This document shows, one piece after another, positions 12,453-25,900 of a stretch of 64,000 bases of DNA (position 1 is the stretch's first letter; the number at the start of each line of letters is the position of its first letter). The position numbers and the translations under genes were made by a program. Source of the stretch: Luscinia megarhynchos (taxonomy: Eukaryota > Chordata > Aves > Passeriformes > Turdidae); NCBI GenBank assembly GCA_034336665.1, contig JAPFBE010000003.1, forward strand, positions 34,322,360 to 34,386,359. Reading direction: 5' to 3'. The notes below the pieces were generated by a model, which was not told the origin of the DNA, did not search any database, and was given only the letters and a program-made list of their open reading frames with translations.

Positions 12453-15400
12453 TTTTTCAGAGTGTATATGAAATTTGAAGTGGCAGCATATAAACAATTA
12501 ATGAATGCCAAACATCTCAATTCTGATATAATGTTCTTATATGCTTTTCCTTGTGATTTAGCTTCATTGTCTCCAGAAGATTCAGTTTTAAAATATCACT
12601 GATAGCTTCTGGCATAAGAAAATGAATTAATAAGTAAACTGAACATGACCTTCTACTTTGTAATTGGTTAGCTGTTGCTGAAATATTCTGGCAAAAGACT
12701 GATAGTATGGGAACAAAAAACCGACTAAACAAAACATGGATGTGTGATTTTGCAGAGGTAGAAATAAATTAGAATAAGAAAAATATTTTTCTGCAAAACT
12801 ATGCTGAACAACTGTTCTTATAGATATAGTAATACATTCCAGTGTGATGCCGTTCTGCATTTATTGTAATATGTTCAAATTAAACACATTTTTAATTTGC
12901 TTTAATGAATAACAAAAATTACATTCTTTTTTAATTCTATGACTAGGCAATAATCGTATTTTTCACTCAAAGAATGAATACACTTCAAGAGAGCTGTCTT
13001 TGTAAGCCAGAATTTATGATGATTCTCTGTAAAAGTTTCTAATGAAACTCTTGGTTTTTGATCCATTTTATGTAATTTAAAGAACAAAGTGGATCTGACA
13101 TTGCATGCAGCATAACAAAAAAATTTTATGATAGCTGTAAATATTATGGGCCAGACATATCCCACTTTTGAATTATACAGGAGACTTTGCACTATGCCTG
13201 CTCGTACTGCAGATGATGACAAATATTTCTCTAACTCCCATACCTCCTACAAAGACGTCCTTCATCTCCATTATAAAATGTGTTTTAAGAGCTGTAAAAA
13301 TACAAGTATTTCCCTCGTCTGGATTTATTTACAGTAGCTACTTGGAGGTTTTTAAAGTCAGTTCTCTCAAACTCACTACAAAAGAAAAATTTAATTTCTT
13401 TTTCACATACAAAACAGTTCCAGCCAGGCTCACAGAAGAGGGTTTGGAGGCAGATCCCCCCTCACAGAAGTTCTTTTATCAGCCAAAGGTTGGGCAGATA
13501 AAGCAGTAGGTCAAACAAACACTTACACATAACACCTTCACAGCAGGAGGTGAACCTTTATAATCACATTCACCCAATTCCTGCCCTTTACAAGGAAGAG
13601 ATACATACTGAACCAAAAATGTTCCCAAGGGGAAAAATTAGGAGACAGTTACTTCCAGTATCCTCTGTACAGGCTTTGCACTCTCTTAGCTGATGCCTTT
13701 AGCAGCATTCCCAATCCCACGAGTGCAGCCCCAGGGGACAGCCCACCCCACTTCACAGAATGCCAGAACTGCTCTGTTCTGCACACCCGTGCAACAAAAC
13801 CCCTCCACAGAAGGTGTAAAACAGCTCCACACAGCAGCATGCCCTGGCTGGGCCGCCTATCCCTGCTTGCTTGTTCCACCTGGTCAGCTGGGCTCTGCAA
13901 TCCCTGAGTGTGCCTGCCCTGTGGCTCTCTCCTGGCTAGTGAGCAATGAGAACATGCAATGCCTTACTGCAAGAATTGCCCCCAGAAGTGACAACTGGAG
14001 GTACAACTGTGCCCCGTGACTGCTTCTTACAGGTACTGCTTCTTACTGCCTTGTCTGGGCTGCAGAGCAGTGAGTTTACAGCACTGCTGTAAAAGCTGGG
14101 ACACAGCTGCTCACTAAGCCACATGCCCAGCCCTGAGTCCAGTGCTGCAGCTATGCCACATGCCCATTTGTATCCCAGGAAAATGTTCTGAGTCTCAGCA
14201 GGACCACACACTGATGCCAGATTAATAGCGTATGAGAACTGAAAAGGTAGAAATCCTAACAGTTTGGAAGAAAAACACAAAAACATGCATGAAACTTGGT
14301 GCAGCTTTCCAGTGTTATTGTCTCACTCCCTGTCTCCCCAGAGGGAGCATTAGACTCTTGCATTTCCTAATGTCTTTGGAGCATCTTATGTGTGTGTGTG
14401 CAATTTTCCAAAGACAAATGGGAGGAAAATGAAGCAAAGCAAGAACTTTTAGGCCATGGCATAACAATGACACCTGGATGACACACAGATATCACACATT
14501 TGACCCTTGGGGAGATGCAAAGACACCTGTAAGTTTGTCTGGCATCAGTGCTGGAACAAGGTCCTGGGCATGGACCTTTCCTGTGAAAATAAGTTTGATA
14601 AAGGACAGGGACCAAGCCTGGGGTTGTAGAGAAGAACCATCTCCAGAGGATTAGGTCTCTCCTGCCTCATCCCAGGACAACTTGTCCACAGGAGTCTGCC
14701 TGAGCCTCTGCTCCGGCACTGAACATATTCCCATGGGGTCTCACCTCCTGCTCCCTTCTCCCAGGATATCCTGCACAACTCATTGCCTTTCCTGATCACC
14801 TTTCCTGATAGCTTCCCCAAGTCCCTGTGCTGGGCAGAATGCATGACCATGATGAACCAAAGACAGTGTTTGCTTCCCAGCCTCCCCTCCTCCCTCACCC
14901 CCACAATCCAGTGACCCCATGCTGATCCTATCAAGGAACTGCATGTGTTCAGGAAGAGGGCAAGTGTTCAGCCCATCTGAATATAAGCTCCATCTACCTC
15001 TCTGCTTCCCTCAAAGTTCCTTCTCCCTAATTCTCTTACCCAGCCACTGTAGCTCCTTTGTGTCTCAACACCCTGCAGGCATCTGCCTGTCACACACCTG
15101 GCTCACCCTCCCCTCACTCCTGAGCCTTGTTTCCTGCTGGAGCCACAGTCCCGGCTCTGAGGCTCCTCCCCATCCCCATTTCAGTATCAACCAGCTGTGA
15201 CTAAATTACAAGTCTCTTTGTGCAAGTAACATCGAAGTGAGTGATCAAGCACAAGAGAGGTTCCAGTCCCTCCTCACCAGGAGTGATAATTCTCATCTCT
15301 GTTAAATATCAGTAAACTTGAAAGTAAGAGATCACTCAAGAATGTCCTCGTGGATAAAAGATTCAATCACAACAGTACTCAAGGTTAAAGACTCAACGCT

Positions 15401-18400
15401 TGTGAATTATATGGTGTCTAAGCATTTCCAGCCTCTGACTGAGACATCTCCTGCAGTTCAGACATACCTAATGACTCTCTTTGTCCTCACTACCCACACC
15501 AGCTCTACATCAGTACTTGCTCTCTTATTATTTTTCTCATATTTAACAAGAATATATGCTATGTTCATAGTTTAATTCTCTATGAAAGATCTTTTAATCA
15601 GTAAATACAAATGTTTTGCAGTCAAGGTTTCTGTCATCCTGATGGTTCCAAACTCACTGTCCTATTCCTCCCACCCACCAACTCTTCACAGTCTATTTTT
15701 CACGGGACTGAAACTTGTCACAGAGATCATGGGAGACTGAGGCCACCAGTCTGGCCAGTGGGGAGACTGGAGGAGCCTGAAGTGAGACCCAGTGCCCATC
15801 TCCACCACGCTCAGAGGCAGCCAGGAAGAGCAGGTGGGATGCTGGTGCCCAGTCTCAGTGCTGGTGCATGCAGCACATCCCACCACAGCTCAGGGCTGTG
15901 ATTCAGGCAGAAAGACCTGCTCAGGCTCAACTCAGGACATGCTTGATATAGGCAAAATATTCAGTGAGGAACACATAAAAGGTGGCTTACAAAATTCAGT
16001 GCTTCTGGCTTGATCCATCAGGGGAATATTCCATACGTGGCAAAAGATGCAGCCACCACTGACACAAAGACAAGATCTTGTCTGCATTCAATTCCACACT
16101 GTGTGATAACACTACAGCCTTTATGAAAAACCTTGCCATCATTTTTGACATTAAAAAAAACCAAGCTCTTAAGAGGTTTGTCTTATCGTTTGTCTTAAAC
16201 TGTTTTATTTGGCATTACAAAATAAAATAAAGAAAAAAAAAGCCAGCCTAAGGCAAACATTCAGCATGGAAACTCTTAGCCCAAACACTAAAAATTTGGC
16301 TAAGCAGTAAGGAACTGAAAACTGAGTAATGTCTTCTGCTGGTGCTTCCAGACCCACCTATAATGTGCACAAGGGAGGAGTGCACTGAATGAACTGTGCC
16401 AAAGAAGATAAAGCAATGTCTCTTTCCAGAAAAAAAAAAAATACAAGTTTTTAGTTTCTCAGTAAGTTAAAGAAAAGAAAAGGAAAAAATGCAGACAATT
16501 CACATTCAAGGAGTGTGAGAACAACAATCATATCTTGGTAGGTTCAGAACATAACTGAACCAGCTGTAATACCTCCATAAGATCAGATTCACATTCTGAA
16601 TCAGTGTCACACTGCTACACGTGAACACAGCACCAGCTAATTCCTTGGAAAATGTGTCAGTTAAAAAAAGTAAATACAATCCATAACCAAGATTTTGATT
16701 TTACACTAAAATAAATCAGAGCATTCCTAATTAGGTCTGGTTGAAAAAAACCAAACCTTTGCTTCCTAAAAATATGCTCAGTAACTATTTGGTTATTTGA
16801 GTTGGCACAATGGTGAGTCAGCCCACTAACAATCAGAAAATAGGAAAGTCAGTCACAGCTTTCTAATTCAATAGGATATTCTCTCACAAGTAAATATTTC
16901 AGTTTGCAATTTGTGTAAAAAATATTTTTACCTAAAAGCTATGAAAGGATTAAGTAAAAATAAAACATGGCTCACTCCTGTCTTTCAGAAAAGCCAATGG
17001 CAAATGTTCCATGCACTTAAGTAGAACCAGTTGGGTTTCCTAATCCATCAATAGCTGAATTTTGTATCTGTCTTCCACTGATAAAATGTTCACATTCAAG
17101 ACATAAAAGCAAATGGGTCAGAAACCTGCAGCATGTGGAGCCTGAGATATTTCCCCTTTCACAAAGCGTTTGATATCACAGACAGAAAAAGCTTTGGAAA
17201 TAATCAGAAAGATAAAGATAATATCAAACAAAAGTCAGGATTTTCATGAATGAAATTCTTACTCTTTGAAAGCCAGAAGAGTCTAAGGTCACCCCTCTAA
17301 CTTATTAGCTCTTCCAATAAAAAAATAAAACCTTTTATAGGAAATCTGACATCTTCTTATAAGATAAATATAATTCTGACAGACAAAAGTGCTATCCAGG
17401 TATAATAAAATCTCTAGCTGACAACTGCTGCTCAAAGTCCATATGCCAGATAAATGTGGGCATGTCACAACCCTCATTTTCTGTGAATGAGCCAGGCTGG
17501 ATACTGTCAGCAGAGTCATGGGGCTCTGACCCCTGTGCCCAGACAAGTTACTCACAGTACCCAAGGCACACCTGGGAAGAGCAGTGTGTGAGCAGCCAGC
17601 CTCCCCACAGCCAGCTCTCTTAAAAGATTATTTCTTCTGCAAAACCTGAGGAGATGGCACCTGTCATGCTCTGACCTTCATGAAAAAATATGGCTCTGGG
17701 AGTTTATTCTCATTTTAGAACAGGTTAATACCACACCTTAAGGTTCTTATGAATCTTCCTGTTTTTCCCACCATACATGGAAGATCCATTGAAAGCCAAT
17801 CTCTCCACACCTCAAATTAACTTTTCCAGGTAAAAATCATCTCCCCAAGGCCCAGGTCTTCCATGATATCCAGTACTTACCATCCATTGCATACAGGTAG
17901 GGGCTATTTGCTCTCCTGCTCCTCCCCTTCTCTCTTTGTTCCTATCCCTCTATACCTTTTCCATCACAGTTTTGCTGGGGTATTGCTCTAATTTGTCTTT
18001 GAGGAAGGATAAAGATGGAATGTGATGTTGCACGCAAGACACTGGAAGACCTTTAATTAGATATCACATCCTCAATTCACCACAACTTTCCTGTGTGGCT
18101 AGAGGAGAAGCATTAATTTCAATTAAATCCAAGTTTCGCTGGAGTAACAGCAGCCCTCCTCACAAACTTTCCCTCAAGGCCTTCTCCAGTGAATTTCCAC
18201 ATCTCTGAGGTTTCTTCCCTTTTGATCAGAACAGCCAGTGTAGCCTGCAGCTGGTACAGGCAAGGGAGCTGGCACTTACCTAATGCAGTGGGACAGGATC
18301 TGTTCATAGATCCCACTGTGATCATTTAAAACAATTTAGCTATTAGTAAATTCATTTTATAAACTTGACCTGTGAGAAGGTAAGTAGGAATAGAATTGTT

Positions 18401-20234
18401 TGCATTTGCATTTGATACATGCCCTTGTTCTCTCAAATTTCACTCTTCTTCTTCTGATCTGATCCTGCAAATAACCCAAATGCAAGAATAATTTAATATA
18501 TGATCAACCATGACAGCATCCATGGGACTATTCAAAGGACTCCTGGTAAAGGGTTATGGCTGACCTGCACATGGCTAGATTGTGTGCAGATAACACAAGG
18601 AAATATATATATTTCATATACTCAGCTACTGATAGAGTTTTTATTGTGCTCTAGAAACTGAAGAGGTAAGCTTATACAGACTTATTCATTTTATCAAGAG
18701 ACTGATAGTTTTTAGATGATCCACAAAGTACCAAATATGATCATCTGAATTAGCCAGCAGTCCAGGAATATTGATTTTAAATTGCCTTAGATAGGCTTCA
18801 ACCTGAAATATATTAACTGCAATTTGACTGCAATAGGCTAATAATAGCCTGAAATCTCTAAGTTGGCATTTCAGTGTTAATGAGGTAGACAGTGCATGTT
18901 TGGCATCCTGAGGTATTCTGGTGTCACTAAGTATCTTGTGATTTTTGTCTTGGCTCTGTTGGTTTTAAGATCATTAAACAACACACAAGTAAAACCATTA
19001 ATTACAGTGTGCTCAGGAACAGATCTAGCACACACAGAAAACTACTGCCTTCAAGGTTAGAAAAAAAATCTCTGGCATGAAACAGTGACTACTGGAATTT
19101 TGGAATTTTACAAAGTGTTTTAGTATCTGTCCCCTTTTCAACCACAAGAAGACATCAGAATTTCTAATGCATTTTAACAGCAATGCCATTTTTAGGAATG
19201 TATTAAACAATTAACACTAGTGTACATGCTGTAATTTGCTAAATGCTTTTCAGCTGTACAAAGACACAGTTCTTTCCAAAACAAAACTAAAAATTAGCAC
19301 CCAATTACTAATTAGCAGACTAGAAGACACATTCTTCTGACCTGCTGTCAGATTAAGCATTCTGCACTGCTTGTGCTGCATCCCTTTCTGTGGCTCACTG
19401 TTCAACCATTTAGCTTAGTCCTTGTTTTCTACAGAAAGTTAATTTGTTTTCTGTGTCATAGCATTTTTCTCTTTTTAGCACTAGCACATTATATTAAAAA
19501 AAGTTTATATAATACTCTAATAATATTTGCATTTTTAATATGTTTTGTTTATTTTAAAAACCAAGAGCTGAGCATGCACATTACTGATGCAGAAAGCATA
19601 GTAATGGAAAAACAGGCCCTTATTTGTCAGCTGAAATAATGTGTGCATTCAACCAAATTTTTCCTTTTAAATTAGAAATTAGAAAGTTAAATGTACATGC
19701 TAAAATAAGCTATAACAAAAAGAGGAGGTGACTAGTGCACTAATCTCCATTTAGTTGGATACCTAAGACTTCACATGATTATTGTGGAACCTGGATGTTT
19801 AACTCTATGAGAATACTTTGAAACTCAGGACTTTAGTATTAATTTAATTTCCAACTAAATCCTTGAGTTAGGTAAGGAATAGAGAGCAAGTGATGAAGAG
19901 ACACTTTGAAAAAAAAATCACCAGTGACCTTAAAAACTGCTGAATTTCTTATCAATCTTAGGTCAGATATGTAGTATTGATTATTTGTTTAGTACAGTAA
20001 TTCACATTAAATCCCTTGTCATTAATAATATTTCAATGTTATTTTCATACCTTGCATTCCTGTAAAATGCTGCAACTTTTATCAAGTCATCTTCAAAGGT
20101 TTAGCTTTTTGACAGGTTTGCACAAGTCCTCAACAAATATCATACACCTACATACACATGGGATACATATCCATGGAGATAATATGTAGAAGGTTCACTA
20201 ACATATAAACACTATTATATCAATCAATTCAAAA

Positions 20235-20270
20235 GATTTAGATTTAGATTTAGATTTAGATTTAGATTTA
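20235..20270. repeat. (GATTTA)n hexanucleotide repeat, 6 perfect copies
   Basis: Six perfect tandem copies of GATTTA in AT-rich intron sequence. Confidence 0.97.
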
Positions 20271-20587
20271 AGCAATTAAATAATACTAGTATGTAGTGCA
20301 AAAGTTTCGGTGTAACAATTCTTGCATTTTTACACTAAATGTAACAGAGGAGTACAGCCCTGATAATAAAATGCTTGGTCCTATCAAGACAGAAATAAAA
20401 AAAAATTTTACTAGCTTGCTAATAGTTTGGTCCAGAAGTCATGGGATGCATACAAAGCCTGATTTCCCAAAAAGTCTGATTTCCCAAACCTATGGGAAAG
20501 GCAGAGGAACAGGCAACTGTGATGAGGCTTTTGTGAGTAGTGCTTCCAGTTCTGCAGTACATTATGGACTGAATCATCCTCCTTAGT

Positions 20588-20658
20588 GAAATGAAACAAA
20601 AGAGAAAAAAGAAAAACAGAAAATAGGAGGAAAGAGGAAGAGAGAAGGAAAAGAAAAG
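20588..20658. repeat. Purine-rich stretch (GA-rich)
   Basis: About 70 bp of nearly pure A and G on the plus strand. It produces overlapping open frames on the minus strand (20411-20704) with Ser/Leu/Phe-rich composition, which I read as shadows of the base bias. Confidence 0.8.
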
Positions 20659-21609
20659 CCAACCAGATAGCCCAAATGTCAGCACTTGTCCTGGATGTGC
20701 TCAATACTGGTGGTTTTTACATCAGACCCTTTCTCCTCTACTAGGTATGTTCATTTTCCTCTTATGTAGCAAGGAAACATTTGGGCTTTCACTATGAAAC
20801 AAAAGTTACTAGTGAAAGTGGGCTTTCATGGAAACAAAACTAAATGACTAAATGCTACAGATTATTTACAAAAGAAAATAAAAAGGACCATTAAAAAAAT
20901 TAAATAAAAAAAGATGTGGGAAAGGGCATTCAAAAGTGGAGTCATTGCCCAGCAATGGACAGAGACTAACCCATAATTCTATGGGATTTTTACCTGTGAT
21001 TCTTTACCTGCTTTGAATGTGATTCTGTTAAGGCAAAAAAAAAATTACTTGGACCATTCATTTCATTGTAGATTCTAAAAGGATTTTCTCAAACAAGAGA
21101 TTTCTCTTGGCAACTGCATTTGGTAAAAAAGCATAAGTGAAATCAAATGGCTTTCTTGCAAGTCACAAGTATGTGAAAATACATTCACAGACTGAAGCAG
21201 GCAAATTTTATTCTTCCTTCTTAAAAGAAGTTTTGGGCTTACACTCTTTGGTCTGGTAACATTTTAGGAACATTAGGAGAACTATTTTCATACAACTTTG
21301 TTTCTAGGATAAGAAGGCACGTTAAATTTTCATCCAACCCAATTCATCAGCAGCTAGGGCAGAAAAAATCCTGTATTCCAGAGGGCTTCCCAGTTGCTCC
21401 AGCCTCATCATTTTTCCTCCAAGTGGCCTCCCAGTCCCTGCTGACAATGCTGGCTTTGCTCAGGCTGAAAACTAGTGCAGGGCAGGCCTGATGGGGGCAT
21501 GGAATTAAAAACCTCTTTTCCCATAAAATGTTTTTTCAAATAGTGTTGTTCTCATCTGTGTAACAGTTTTTACTATGAATGTTTAGAAGTAAATCTGGAA
21601 AAACTTTGT

Positions 21610-21660
21610 AACTAGGCTTAAATATCCACTAATTAACTATAACTAAGCTTAAATATCCAC
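21610..21660. repeat. Short tandem duplication (20-bp direct repeat, 31-bp spacing)
   Basis: The 20-bp word AACTAGGCTTAAATATCCAC (21610-21629) recurs at 21641-21660 with one change (G to A at the sixth base). TAATTA-like sequence follows both copies, which suggests duplication of a unit of about 31 bp. Confidence 0.85.
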
Positions 21661-22768
21661 CTCTAATTATTGCATGATTAAAACAATAATGGTAGGCTTT
21701 TTTGACTAATCAAATAAAAATGAACTCTTAACTGAACATTTCAAAAATGTTTTATATCTATCAGCAAATAAAAAACACTTGAATTTTTATTGCAATATTT
21801 ACTTGTGTTACTGAGAGCTCTTTAAGGCACCAATGAATATAACAAAACCATTTATTAACAGCATGTTTGCTCTCACTAGGATTGAAGTGTGCACAGAAAA
21901 ACAGAAAATGTTCTGTGGGATGTCTTAATAAAAACATATGTAAATAGTTTGGAAAACAAGAAGAGCACCAAACAGCAGCAAGCCATAATTGTTGCTGGTG
22001 GGTTTTCTCCCTAGTTAAATAGACAGGTGAAAATTCCCCTTTAGGACAGTGCATGTAGAGCATGCATGATTTCTGGAAGAAAATACTGTGGCTATAATAC
22101 AAAACTAGATAGCAAGTACGTGAATAACAAAAGCTAAAATCCATAAGAATAAAGAGATTCATTTGATAATTGTATGAATGCAAGACAAATATTGTCCTTT
22201 TAATTTGTTCTCTGACCACTGAGGATGCAGTTTTATGAACAGCTTTCCAGTAGCACCTGGATCTATGCAGTGGCTTCTCTGAGGTTGCTGGATGATTTGC
22301 CAGATTATCTTTCAAGTGGATTATGCTCCCAGCCCAGCTCATCAGCCACCCACAGTAAAGAAGTGTTTATACAGGGAAAAACATAAGGGGAGAGAAAGTA
22401 AATAAAGGTGAAAAGACAAATTTTCTACTGGCATAAAGTACAGCTTCTCTTTCCTATCTTATTTTTCTTAGAGATGTTCAGATTCTTGTATAATCACATT
22501 CTTTTTAGTGCTGGAGAGCTAAAAAAGTCACAACAAAGGAACCAGACTTGTAATAACAACATGAGCAGGTGTGGCATTGAAGTGTTCAGACTGATCACCT
22601 GACCACCTCTCAAAAAATGCAATTTAGCTCTGTAGAAAGACATTCCAGTTAATGCAGCCTTATGGTAAACTGCTGCATGGTTCAGATAACCTGTTTGAAA
22701 TGGGAAGTGATGGACCAGACCTCCATCTGTCACATCTTCCCTTGCAGATATGAGAAGAAAAAAAACAG

Positions 22769-22775
22769 AACTCAC
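22769..22775 (-). other. Splice donor of the 22776-22877 exon
   Basis: On the minus strand the exon ends AATG and is followed by GTGAGTT, close to the GTRAGT consensus. The phase leaves one base, which the next exon completes to Ala of the NNAG motif. Confidence 0.9.
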
Positions 22776-22877
22776 CATTATTCACCAGGACATGGAGTGG
22801 ACAATTCTTTGCTCTAAACTGCTGCACAAATTGCCGTATAGACTTCATAGAAGCCAAATCACAGTATAAAAACTCCA
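22776..22877 (-). CDS. DHRSX: DHRSX internal coding exon (SDR fold, CDLAS segment and first part of NNAG motif)
   Basis: This 102-bp exon encodes VEFLYCDLAS, then an SIRQFV-type helix, and ends LHVLVNN. Length and phase fit exactly: two bases completing a Val codon, 33 full codons, and one base (G) that starts the Ala of NNAG. On the minus strand a long pyrimidine tract ending in CAG precedes it and GTGAGTT follows it, so both splice sites are canonical. In short-chain dehydrogenases the Asp-Leu of CDLAS lies by the cofactor adenine, and NNAG stabilises the central sheet. The peptide closely matches my recollection of vertebrate DHRSX at roughly residues 96-130 of about 330. DHRSX is reported to oxidise polyprenol to polyprenal and to reduce dolichal to dolichol in dolichol synthesis. 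The preceding exon, with the glycine-rich TGGxxGIG motif, was not found up to 64000. The gene identity rests on remembered sequence, not on a search. Confidence 0.93.
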
Positions 22878-22905
22878 CTGGGAGAGAAGAAAAAACAATG
22901 AGAGT
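22878..22905 (-). other. Splice acceptor of the 22776-22877 exon
   Basis: On the minus strand this reads as a T-rich pyrimidine tract followed by TTCTCTCCCAG directly before the exon. It is a strong consensus 3' splice site and fixes the exon start in phase with the split Val codon. Confidence 0.88.
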
Positions 22906-25900
22906 TAAGTCAGTTACAATGATATAAAAACACACAGACATCAACAAGCACTCCTGTGAAACATCACTAGTAAAATAAAAGTTTTAAAAAGAAAACAGAC
23001 TTCAAAATATGGGTGAAGCTGGTCTCAAGTTCTTTCTTTCTCCTTCCTCCCTTCATTTCTACTTTTTATACTATTGATTCTTCACAGAGCAAATATGGGA
23101 AAAGGAGGTGAAGGAGGGCATCAAACAAAGCAAATATACACCAGCCCTACTGTTCTCACTGCTGCTACCATTTAGGAAGAGAAGCTACAGTGCTGCAGCA
23201 CTGGGATGATCAGGACAGGCAGCTAGAAATCAAATGGGGAGAGGAGAAGGCACATCAGACACTGCACGGTTTCCCTGTGCTTCTGATGCAAATACCCTGC
23301 CTTTTGTTTTTTCCCAGATTATCTGCTGAGTACCTGTGGTTGGAATAGTTTCTAAAACAAAGCTTTATTGCCAGTAGGAGAGATGAGCAGCAGCAACTCC
23401 ACGAAAAAAGCAAATAGAGCATTATAAACAATGCTGTGGCTCCTGTGGGCATCCAGGGACATTTGGGAGCAACAACCAGCCACAAAAATGCCATTTAAAT
23501 GTGGGTAAGAGTCACAGAGACCCTTGTATTTGGCACTGGCAGTGTGATTTGAGAGGAGCATACCTCACATGAATATTGTGGCATCCTGCCTAGGTTGCTG
23601 ATGTCAGTCAAAGGGCAGGGTGGCAGGAACAGGGGTCCTGGCAACCTGACTGCAACAATGAGATTGCTCAAGGGGCAGGGTGTCAGTGTCTCAAAATATA
23701 CCAGTATGCCTTTATTTCCAATAAAACACATCAAACAAGTGTCCTGTTTTCAAAGCATTACCCATTGATCTGCACTAGAATGCTACAAAATTAATTGGTC
23801 AAAATAAAAAATATTACTTTAATCCCCCAGCAGCTTTAAACCCATCAGGTCTTAAAATTCTGCTGCAGTTGTTCAGCTTTCAACCCCGGGCTCTCACAGC
23901 ACTGCCTCATTGATTGCCTTGCCTTGCATGAAGCTATGGCCAGAGTTATGAAGAGAAAAGAAGTAGTGCCCCCTGCCAACAGCAGTAGCTGCCCCCACAC
24001 AAACAATCCAAATTCTTTAGAAGCCCTGCAAAGGGGAAAAAGAAAGAAAATTGTGACCTTGTCAAACTGTTTCAGCCTTTAAAAAAGTATATATTGCATG
24101 CCAGGCTTTTGGTTTGTTTCAGCATTAGCTATGTCTTAAGGAAGAAAATATGATGCTCTACCACAGACATTAGTCTCTCTTCTGGTTTCCTACTTGTCAC
24201 TGTGGGAACTCAACTCAGCCAACTGCTGTCAACTCCACCCTGCCAAGGCACTAGGGCTCTGAGGTGGGCTTGCTTGAATCTCCTCCATTAAAGTGAATTT
24301 CCCAAGGAAGAGCAAAAGGTGTTTCAAACTGAGAAAGTAAATCAACACCTTCTGTGAATAGATCCATCAGAGAGAAAGGCAAAGGCTGTACAGAGCATCT
24401 CCCCTTGTTCACTGTGTCCTTTCCGTCCTGTTGCGTTTCAAAGAGCTCCCAGATTTCCCAACTGTGGCAACCTCTGCACAGATGCTCAGTCTCCAGGGTG
24501 GTGTTGGCCACCACATCAAAGGGCTGGGGTTTCAGAGGCTCACTGGGTTTTCTCCCCTCCCCTGGCCCCAGGGCTGCTGCCCTGTGCTCCACAGGAAGGA
24601 GCAGCCACCCCCTTCCTTGCACATGGGTCCCCCCACCTCTTCTTATGAAAGCATCAGCCTTTGAAAGAAGGGGAAATTAAAGAGATACAGTTCTTCAAAA
24701 ATGCCCTTCTGATAGGAGGATTAAACTATTGGATAAATAGGCTCCAGTGCAGGCTGTAATAAGTGATCTTTCCTCTTACTCTCCTCCCTGGTCCATCAGG
24801 GATGTTCATCCTGTCCCTACCAAGGCTCTGAGCTATAATTCCTCTTTATAGCATATCATTACAATAAGAGATTAGGAAGGTCTGCAGGCACAAAAACAAG
24901 ATAAAAAGATATTCACAACTGTTCTTTAATTCCTTTCCAGAAGAACAGTTTCTTTAGTTTCCTTAGTATGAGGCTTTAATAATCCCTATATATTTGGAAC
25001 CTAGACAGTATTAGTCCTTTGAAATTGTCTTAGTGAATGTATATAAATTATTTGATGTCCTTTTCCAATTAAAAAAACCAAACAAGAATGCTTAGCATTC
25101 CACTGTTAAGATAGTGTAAATACATTTTTTCAAAGTGGCTCTAAAGTAACACCATTTCAATAGCATTGTCCTGTTAATAGAAGTGGAAAATTTCTTGATC
25201 TCTCTGCAGACCTTTAGGTGCTCAGCAATTTTCTTTGATTTCATTGAAGCCCTGCACCTGGAGATGGTAAGGAAATGCAGAAGTTATTAACTTCTGCCAA
25301 TGAAGAGAGTTGCTCAGGCCATTCCTTCTGTGGCCTAGCCACTGTATAAAACCACATGAATGGCACTGTAATTGCTCAGATATCCAAAACCTGGTCATAA
25401 TAAATTATTAATAATTAGTGCAACAATGAGTGGAGTGAAGACCTGGATGAAGCTTTATGCTGACTCTGCTGTTGTTCCACTTCATTAGGCAGCTCATCAG
25501 GGAAAGGGATTAGGGAAAGCATGATCCCTTCTCAGGAGGCAGTCACACTGCCAGTGGAGGAGTCACTTTCAGTACAAAATATTTATCTTGGTACAGGAGG
25601 CATTAGGCCCTCATCAGCTGTGGTATTGTGTGACACAGTGCAGGCTCCAACCACTTCATCACCAGTACAGACTCTGGCAATGTTATTGACTCAATTGCTG
25701 CTAGATATGCAAGAAAAGCAGACCTCTGAGGACACCCACTGAGCTAAATTTTAATCTCTTCCCTTATCTGACCTTGCATTGCCAACAAGAATGGTGGTTA
25801 GATAATGTGTGCAAAGACAGAGAATTTTAGCCTGACCAACACAGTCTCATCCTTCCTGATAATTAATTTTTTGCTGCAGCTGTCTCATCTCCCCTCCCTT

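Larger units (their letters stand above)
9431..22775 (-). other. DHRSX: DHRSX intron between the two recognised exons (13,345 bp)
   Basis: The intron begins with GTGAGTT at its high-coordinate end and ends with TTTTTCCTGCAG at 9431 (minus strand). It is AT-rich non-coding sequence with no exon I can recognise on either strand. It contains an AT-only tract near 12.4 kb, a six-copy GATTTA hexanucleotide array near 20.25 kb, a purine-rich stretch near 20.6 kb and a 31-bp direct duplication near 21.6 kb. Pyrimidine- and C-rich patches occur around 14.7-15.2 kb. The longest chance reading frame (193 codons, minus strand, 21761-22342) resembles no family I know. Confidence 0.85.

Noticed and set aside
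15747..15771. Short inverted repeat CCAGTCT/AGACTGG
   Set aside because: A seven-base stem is expected by chance in 64 kb.
21310..21490. Possible CR1 fragment (CATCCAACCC and CCAGCCTCATC words)
   Set aside because: Only short words recall CR1, and order and spacing do not follow the element as I know it.
21761..22342. 193-codon open frame on the minus strand, the longest in the window, close to a DHRSX exon
   Set aside because: Its composition is rich in Phe, Cys, His and Ser, with no recognisable domain. It lies wholly in intron sequence, and I see no splice sites or promoter tying it to a transcript.
23575..23735. Two similar GGCAGGGTG words and an AATAAA, suggesting a second LTR or a processed gene
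   Set aside because: The similarity covers only about 15 bp, and no LTR ends, target duplication or coding match could be seen.
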